Shown here piece by piece: positions 1-5,400 of a stretch of DNA of 7,511 nt. Source of the DNA: an archaeon (GTDB lineage Archaea; Thermoproteota; Nitrososphaeria; Nitrososphaerales; Gagatemarchaeaceae); NCBI GenBank assembly GCA_021822995.1, contig JAKAPN010000049.1, forward strand, positions 1-7,511, written 5' to 3'. Made by a program: the position numbers and the translations under genes. Under the pieces are notes generated by a model. It did no database searches and was not told where the DNA came from. It saw only the letters and a program-made list of their open reading frames with translations. How positions within the stretch are numbered: the stretch's first letter is position 1; the number at the start of each line of letters is the position of its first letter.

Positions 1-747
1 TGCGAAGATTCCTCCCATCGCTGCCACGTAGATTGTTCCGCCAGTGCCGATAGCAGGAGTTGCGGAACCCGGCAGCGTCACGCGGGAAGCGTATTCCCAA
101 AGCAGGTTCCCGTTTGGAGCGAGGGCGAGCAGGTTCCCAGCCTGGTCCATTGCATAGATCGTCCCAGTAGGCGAGACGGTTATTCCTCCAGCAACTCCTA
201 CGGTCGTGGAGTAGTTCCAAAGGGAATGGCCGTCGGCAGAGACGGCATCGATGTTGTCGTTGCTGTCCCCGGCGTAGATCGTCCCACTTGGCCCGATAGT
301 AGGAGGAGTGTAGAAACCGAGGTTGGTGGACGGCCAGGACCAGCGAAGGGTCCCATCAGGGTTGGTGGCATTCAGGAAATCGGATGTCGAATATACGGTC
401 CCGTTTGCGCCTATGACGAGTCCGGACTGCATCCTCGTGCTGCTGTTGTCCATCCACTTCGGCGAGGGGGAGCTGGGACCGACGAATTCCGTGTTACCCG
501 CGTGAGCGCTGTCGCGCCCGAAGTTGCTCCACTGTGGGGAATAGGTCGGGGCAGGTGCGGCAACGCACGCGGGAGAAATCGAAGCCGCGGAAGCTGCTCT
601 GCCGCCTCCCAAGAAAGCCGTGGTTCCCACGAGCAGGAACCCGATAATGATCACGTACAAAGGAAAAACGCGATTTCGACCCCCTCTGTGCTCAGCGAGG
701 CGAGCATGCCTCATAGAACTCAGCGGGCCATTGCTGCGTACTTGCAT
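1..747 (-). CDS. Membrane-anchored PQQ-type beta-propeller protein (partial, C-terminus off left edge)
   Basis: The minus frame is open from ATG 747 to the window edge (249 codons, no stop); two consecutive TAG codons at 753-748 lie just before it. A second in-frame ATG at 714 is an alternative start; neither has a strong ribosome site. With start 747, residues 13-26 are Arg/His-rich, residues 27-47 form one hydrophobic helix (PLYVIIIGFLLVG), and an Ala/Ser/Pro linker follows. This predicts an N-terminal signal or anchor with the rest outside. Residues 73-85 (WSNFGRDSAHAGN) resemble the 'W-x-x-F-x-x-D-x-x-H-x-G' opening typical of archaeal PQQ-repeat propellers. Four blade strands follow at about 39-42-residue spacing: GTVY 116, GTIY 155, GTIY 195, GTIY 237. 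Blade ends carry Trp: LRWSW, SLWNY, LLWEY. The family is structural (BamB/PQQ-like repeats) and often binds proteins or polymers; the quinone-enzyme residues cannot be judged from this fragment. It is divergent from the plus-strand genes. Confidence 0.9.
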   Translation of the reverse strand, partial: MQVRSNGPLSSMRHARLAEHRGGRNRVFPLYVIIIGFLLVGTTAFLGGGRAASAASISPACVAAPAPTYSPQWSNFGRDSAHAGNTEFVGPSSPSPKWMDNSSTRMQSGLVIGANGTVYSTSDFLNATNPDGTLRWSWPSTNLGFYTPPTIGPSGTIYAGDSNDNIDAVSADGHSLWNYSTTVGVAGGITVSPTGTIYAMDQAGNLLALAPNGNLLWEYASRVTLPGSATPAIGTGGTIYVAAMGGIFA

Positions 748-800
748 CTACTACCGTCGTCTCCGGCAGCTGCCCAACGGGCGCCACTCTGAAAGTTTGG

Positions 801-807
801 TATTTAT
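801..807 (-). promoter_or_regulatory. TATA-like box for the minus-strand propeller gene
   Basis: Read on the minus strand the sequence is CGGATAAATACC, with ATAAATA at 807-801, a good match to an archaeal box A in an otherwise GC-rich stretch. A start site about 25 bases downstream would fall near 778, giving a leader of about 30 nt to ATG 747 or about 65 nt to ATG 714. This supports one of those starts but does not choose between them. Confidence 0.5.
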
Positions 808-879
808 CCGTGAAGCGAACCGAAAAGAATTGGGTTTTGAGGTCACGGACGAAGTTCTGTTTTAGGCCCCTTGTGCGTG

Positions 880-899
880 CGACAGAGCGGACTCTGTCG
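880..899. repeat. Perfect 8-bp inverted repeat in the divergent promoter region
   Basis: CGACAGAG (880-887) and CTCTGTCG (892-899) are exact reverse complements around the 4-base spacer CGGA. It could be a regulator-binding dyad shared by both genes, or a hairpin in a transcript. No T-run follows it on either strand, so a terminator is unlikely. It lies about 75-95 bases upstream of the minus-strand TATA-like box and about 145 bases upstream of ATG 1043. Confidence 0.5.
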
Positions 900-977
900 A
901 GTTTAGGAACGCGAAGTTTGCAAAATGCACAGCGGACGCTTGACGTGTCGCGATTGCCAAATCATGCTTCCCTCCAC

Positions 978-985
978 CTTATTAG
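978..985 (+). promoter_or_regulatory. Possible weak TATA-like element for the plus-strand propeller gene
   Basis: CTTATTAG in CCACCTTATTAGAGAAAC is the most AT-rich stretch at a suitable distance. A start site about 25 bases on would fall near 1007, leaving a leader of about 35 nt to ATG 1043. It matches the archaeal box A only loosely. If this is right, the TTG codon at 992 would lie upstream of the transcript and could not be the start. Confidence 0.25.
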
Positions 986-1042
986 AGAAACTTGGGGCTG
1001 CGTGTGCAGTTGCGGAATCCGCTTCTGGCAGTTACTGGGAAT

Positions 1043-2401
1043 ATGTGGAATAGCCATGCAAAGAGTGGACGAAGGGCCCTCGTCACCCTCATCGTCCTCT
1101 TGATCGCAGCTGTGGCGCTCGTTGGGCCGCTGTCCGCTGCCGCCTCGTCTCCCCCTGCCTCCGCCCTCGGACGGGTCTTGTACACGTACAACATGTGCAG
1201 CAATACCCTCTCTCAGGGGACCGCTCAGGGCTCGAATAACAACCAAGGATGTAACATCGAACCGACTGACATCTTCGTGAATCCCGTCAACGGCCAAATC
1301 TATCTGAGCGACGCCAACGCGAGCAACTCTGGAGGAGAGACCATGGTGGTGATGGACGCTTCCACGAACATGGTCACCCACGGAATCGTGGGGCCGTACC
1401 TTCCTTCACAGTACGCATACGACCAGGCGAACGGGAAGATATACGTCGCCACATACTACGGCTACCCATACTCTACCAACACCGGTACGGCCTACATCAA
1501 CTACATCTACATACTGAACGCAGCCACGGGAGCATACGAAGGCAAGATTTCCTACGGCTATTCCTTTGACAACCAGCTCCAAGGGTGGGGGATAGCGCTG
1601 GATCCGGTTAACGGGTACCTTTACGCGGACTCGTACTATGGAAGTGTGGGGAACGTGACTGTAATCAACACAGCCACAGATTCGGTGGTGATGAACATAA
1701 CGGGTTTCGCGAACTGCGGATCCTCTAGCAGCTGCAACCCGAAAGGGGTGTTCTACGACCCGGCTAGCGGATACATCTACGTCGGCCACCAATATTCCGC
1801 TAACGTCACGCTCATCAATCCAGCCACCAACCAGGTTGTCGGAAGCATAACGAACTTCGGCCAGTCGGCAGGAACGGGAGTCTCTCCCTCAGAGTTCCTT
1901 TATGACCAGAAGGATGGCGTGGTCTACGCGTCAGAATATGATTTGAAGGTCGCGGTGATAGGTGCGGCGAACAACTCCGTAATCGAGACTTTGGGTGCCA
2001 TGGTGATCAACCCGCAGACTTACGCGCTCTCGTATACAGGCGGGATGTACAACGGCAGCTCTCCGTGGGGGATGGCATATGTGCCCTCGGTCGGCTATCT
2101 ATACATCGCCAACCAAGGGTCAAACAACGTCACGGTGGTCAACTGCGCTACGAACACCATAGTCGGGACCATCACAGTCGGGGCCCTTCCCGAAGGTGTC
2201 GCCTATGACCCTGCCAACGGCTACGTATACGTCGCAAATGCTGCATCCGACACGATTTCGATCATATCGCCCGCAACTACAACGGCAGTGCCAGAATTTC
2301 CACTGGCCGCGGTCGTCGTCCTAGTTGCGGCGATGTTAGTCACCTCCTTGGCGCTCAAGGGAATCGGCCCCAAGACGAACCGAGTCTCGGCAAAGAGATA
2401 A
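1043..2401 (+). CDS. Secreted seven-bladed YVTN-type beta-propeller with C-terminal sorting/anchor signal
   Basis: Complete, 452 residues from ATG 1043; the frame stays open back to a TTG at 992, but ATG 1043 puts a clean signal peptide at the N-terminus: basic residues 7-11, hydrophobic 12-30, Ala-rich cleavage region near 32-34. About seven blades occupy residues 74-415, each with a 'YDPxNGYxYVA ... VxVINxATNxVVGxIT' pattern; the last (from residue 387, AYDPANGYVYVAN) is the most canonical. The spacing is disturbed between blades 5 and 6 by an insertion around 'GAMVINPQTYALSYTGG'. Several N-x-S/T sequons and a close Cys pair (NCGSSSSC) suit an exported glycoprotein. The C-terminus (416-452) is VPEFP, a hydrophobic helix, then a Lys/Arg tail, like PEF-CTERM proteins processed by archaeosortases. 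YVTN propellers act as structural or binding surfaces; the ligand is unknown. The next gene starts within about 50 bases on the same strand, so co-transcription is likely. Confidence 0.93.
   Translation: MWNSHAKSGRRALVTLIVLLIAAVALVGPLSAAASSPPASALGRVLYTYNMCSNTLSQGTAQGSNNNQGCNIEPTDIFVNPVNGQIYLSDANASNSGGETMVVMDASTNMVTHGIVGPYLPSQYAYDQANGKIYVATYYGYPYSTNTGTAYINYIYILNAATGAYEGKISYGYSFDNQLQGWGIALDPVNGYLYADSYYGSVGNVTVINTATDSVVMNITGFANCGSSSSCNPKGVFYDPASGYIYVGHQYSANVTLINPATNQVVGSITNFGQSAGTGVSPSEFLYDQKDGVVYASEYDLKVAVIGAANNSVIETLGAMVINPQTYALSYTGGMYNGSSPWGMAYVPSVGYLYIANQGSNNVTVVNCATNTIVGTITVGALPEGVAYDPANGYVYVANAASDTISIISPATTTAVPEFPLAAVVVLVAAMLVTSLALKGIGPKTNRVSAKR
2288..2398 (+). other. C-terminal VPEFP sorting / membrane-anchor signal of the YVTN propeller
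   Basis: Codons 416-452 encode VPEFP, then an 18-residue hydrophobic helix (LAAVVVLVAAMLVTSLAL), then a basic tail (KGIGPKTNRVSAKR). This tripartite order is the known layout of archaeal PEF-CTERM-type signals, where an archaeosortase is thought to cut at the motif and transfer the protein to a lipid. No archaeosortase gene is in the window, so a simple transmembrane anchor is the alternative. Confidence 0.7.
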
Positions 2402-2452
2402 TGAAAACCATCACCTTCTGGATTGATGCGGCGATGGCAGGCCACGATTCAA

Positions 2453-5400
2453 ATGCACAGCTCTGAGTCGGCAAGCGGAATTCGACGCCCTAAAGGCCTG
2501 ACCATACTCATCGCATACCTCTCCTTCGCTGCGTCTGCAGCGCTGATTGGCTCTTTGAACCAGGCTTGGGGGACAGGCCTGTTTGGGGTGGTCGGCATCG
2601 CTGGGCCAAGCTTTGTCCTCTTCGCAGTCGGGTTGCCCATGCAGGCCGTCTTCCTTGTCACCGCCGCCGTTGCGGTCGGCATCGCGAGGCGCTGGGCCTG
2701 GGCGAGGACTCTGGCTCAGGCGGCTTCGGCCGCGGGGGCCGCTATCTCCGCGTTATTGATCGTAGACGGGACCGCCGCTGCCGTTCCCGCGCTGATCGCG
2801 AACCTCACCGTTGTAATGTACCTCTCCCGCCCCGGAACAGCGGCCAGTTTCCACGGTCTTCGGCCGGGGGCCGCTCCGCGGAACACTGCGGGCACCGCCC
2901 GGGTGGTGACCCTGCCGATACTCCTCCTGTTGGCCGTTTCCTCCTTTACTCCAGCGATTCAGATGGGGGTGCCGGTCCCTACGACCACTGCCACGGCCAC
3001 AGTGGGTTACATCCCTGGGTTCAGCTCTTTGAGACTGGGCCCCGTGGACTTGGCCTACCGCATGGCCGGCCTGGTGCCCATCCTCAGGCTCGAGCCCAAC
3101 GCGGCGGTGAACTATCCCAGCACTTCAGATTCTGGTGCGTCTGCGCCTCCCGCTTCTCAGCATGGGCTGGGCCCTCAGGGTGGTCCCGGGACCCTGAGGA
3201 CTACATACCTGTCGTCATCGAACTCGGCCCCGAGCCAAGGTTTCTGCAACGACACCGCGTATCAGTTTCGGGGGTTCCAGACCTACGTCGCGAATCCTAC
3301 CGTGAACCAGGCTTTCGGATGCATCAACGCTTACACCGGCAACCAGGAGGCCATGGCGTATGACCCTAACAACGGGTACATCTTCGCCGTTTCTGAGGAG
3401 TTCGTAGGGCCGTGCCTCTGTAACATTTCAATCACCGTGATAGACGACTTTTCAGGCGCCATAGTGGCAAACATCACTTCTCCTCAGATCAACGCATACC
3501 TCGTCTACTCCCAGTCGATGGTCTTCGACGCGTCGAACAACCTTCTGTACGTTACCGGGGCGTACGCGAACTCCACGGTGGTGATAAACGCCTCGAGCCT
3601 GAGCTACGTGGGAAGCATCTGGACCGGGACTGGAGGTTACTCGCCCAAGATGACGCTTGACAGCTCCAACGGGTATCTTTACATCACCGACGACGTCACT
3701 GACACGCTCCTCGCAATCAACACTGCCACAAACTCCGTCGTAGCCAACGCCACTCTCCCAAACTCCCCGTCTGACGTTGTCTATGACCCGTACTCCAACA
3801 GGCTCTTCGTAGTATATGGGGGGATCAACTATGACAACATCACCGTATTCGACCCCGACACAGTCCGGCAGGTAGCTAACGTGACGCTCCCCAGCTCGGT
3901 GGTGTACAACATAGTCTACGACTCCGCAAACCACCTCCTCTATACCGAAGAAGACACCTATGGCCTCGGCCAGGTATACCTCTTCATCGTGAACGGCACG
4001 TCGGACCAGCTTGTATCCAACGTCACCCTTGGCAGCAACACCCAGTCCTATGGGTTTGGGGACAGGTTGTTCTTCAACCCGGGGAACGACGAGATATACA
4101 TGCTCCAGGACTCGGAGGACTATGGAAACAGCACGTTAGTCTACAACCCAACCTCGGGGTCAGTCCAACAGCCGTCAATCTGCGACGGCCCGACCTTCTA
4201 CGGTACTGAATGCGGTCCCAAGGAGGCTGTGTACGATCCATGGAACGGACTGATGTACTACTCCATGAGCAGCGGCTTCATCGTCGCCGCGCCCACGGTC
4301 GCATCGCTGATTCCACGCCAGGTCGCGTTCGACGAGTCCGGGCTCCCCCGGGGCACCGTATGGAATGTCACCGTGACGTGGCCTGGGGAGCAGGGGGCCA
4401 GCCATCCTGGGAGCAGTTGGACCAACTCCAGCAACGGAGCTATGATTACCTTCGAACTGCCTTCTGCCTACACCTACGACTACCGCCTGCAAGACATCTC
4501 CGTAGGCAAGGCGTGCGTAAGCGCGCCGGCAGGATATCGGCCCGTCCCCTCTTCGGGGTCGTTCTCTCCAAAGAGCGGTGGCGGACAGGTCGCAATCAAC
4601 TTCGCGGCGCTCTACGCTTCCTGTTTCTCGGAGTCTGGGCTTCCTCCCGGTAGCACCTGGTCGGTAACGCTCTCCCCGTGCGTCCTCGTGCCCACAGGAG
4701 GGGGATCTGCTGAATCCTGCGCCCCAGGAACCACGAAGTCATCAACTGGAAATGAGATTTCGTTCTTGGTCACTGACGGAGGATACTCATTCAACGTGAG
4801 CTCGACCGGTTATGTTGCCGCCCCTGCCAAGGGGATCCTCACGGTCGCAGGGAAGAACGCGGAAATGCAGGTGGGCTTCGTGCTGCTCACCACGGGCCAG
4901 GGGATCCTTGCCGCCTTCGGCGACGTTTTCGTGGTGGATCCGAACGATAACCGGGTGGAGGTCTACACCCAAAGCCCGTTCCTCGGGATGCAGGGAAGCG
5001 TCAAAGTGGGATCCGACCCCGTGGCACTGGCAGGCGCTACCGTCGGCTCGTTCAACCTAGTGCTCGCGGTCAATCAGGGGTCCGACTCGGTGACGCTCAT
5101 CGACCCTTCCACGGGGATCGCGCTTCAGAACTTGACGGTGGGGAGCAGGCCCGTGTCAATCGCGGTACTCGAAGGCCAGCCGGTCCTCCCCAGCGGGGAC
5201 GCGGTCGCACTGGTCACGGACTACGGCTCTGACTCGATCAGCGTCATCCTCCTCAGCCCCGGGGGGTGCTCGGTCGCTTGCGTCCTGCCTACTGTTGAGG
5301 CGACCGTGACAAATGTCCCACTCAACGATGCCCCGGTAGGGATCGCCGCGGTCGCGTCCACGGTATACGGGTGGGTGTACGTATCGCTCTACGACAGCCG

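Larger units (their letters stand above)
748..1042. other. Divergent intergenic region
   Basis: About 295 bases between the heads of the two divergent genes. Short open frames here and overlapping the flanking genes have no recognisable protein character, so I call no gene. It contains the minus-strand TATA-like box (801-807), an inverted repeat (880-899), and a weak AT-rich element at 978-985. I see no tRNA or other RNA gene. Confidence 0.7.

Noticed and set aside
226..792. Plus-strand open frame of 188 codons
   Set aside because: It lies over the minus-strand PQQ propeller, has Arg/Gly-rich sequence with no domain pattern, and is the antisense shadow of that gene.
880..899. Inverted repeat as a transcription terminator
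   Set aside because: No T-run follows on either strand, and it lies between two divergent gene starts rather than after a gene end.
992..1042. TTG at 992 as the start of the YVTN propeller
   Set aside because: It adds 17 residues before a signal peptide that is already complete from ATG 1043, and it may lie upstream of the likely transcript start.
2566..3363. Plus-strand open frame of 265 codons inside the giant gene
   Set aside because: It is Arg/Gly/His-rich without any fold pattern and is out of frame with the continuous frame, which shows clear membrane helices in the same stretch.
3452..3934. Minus-strand open frame of 160 codons
   Set aside because: Antisense shadow of the first propeller of the giant gene; the Val/Asp/Tyr-rich sequence mirrors the blade repeats.
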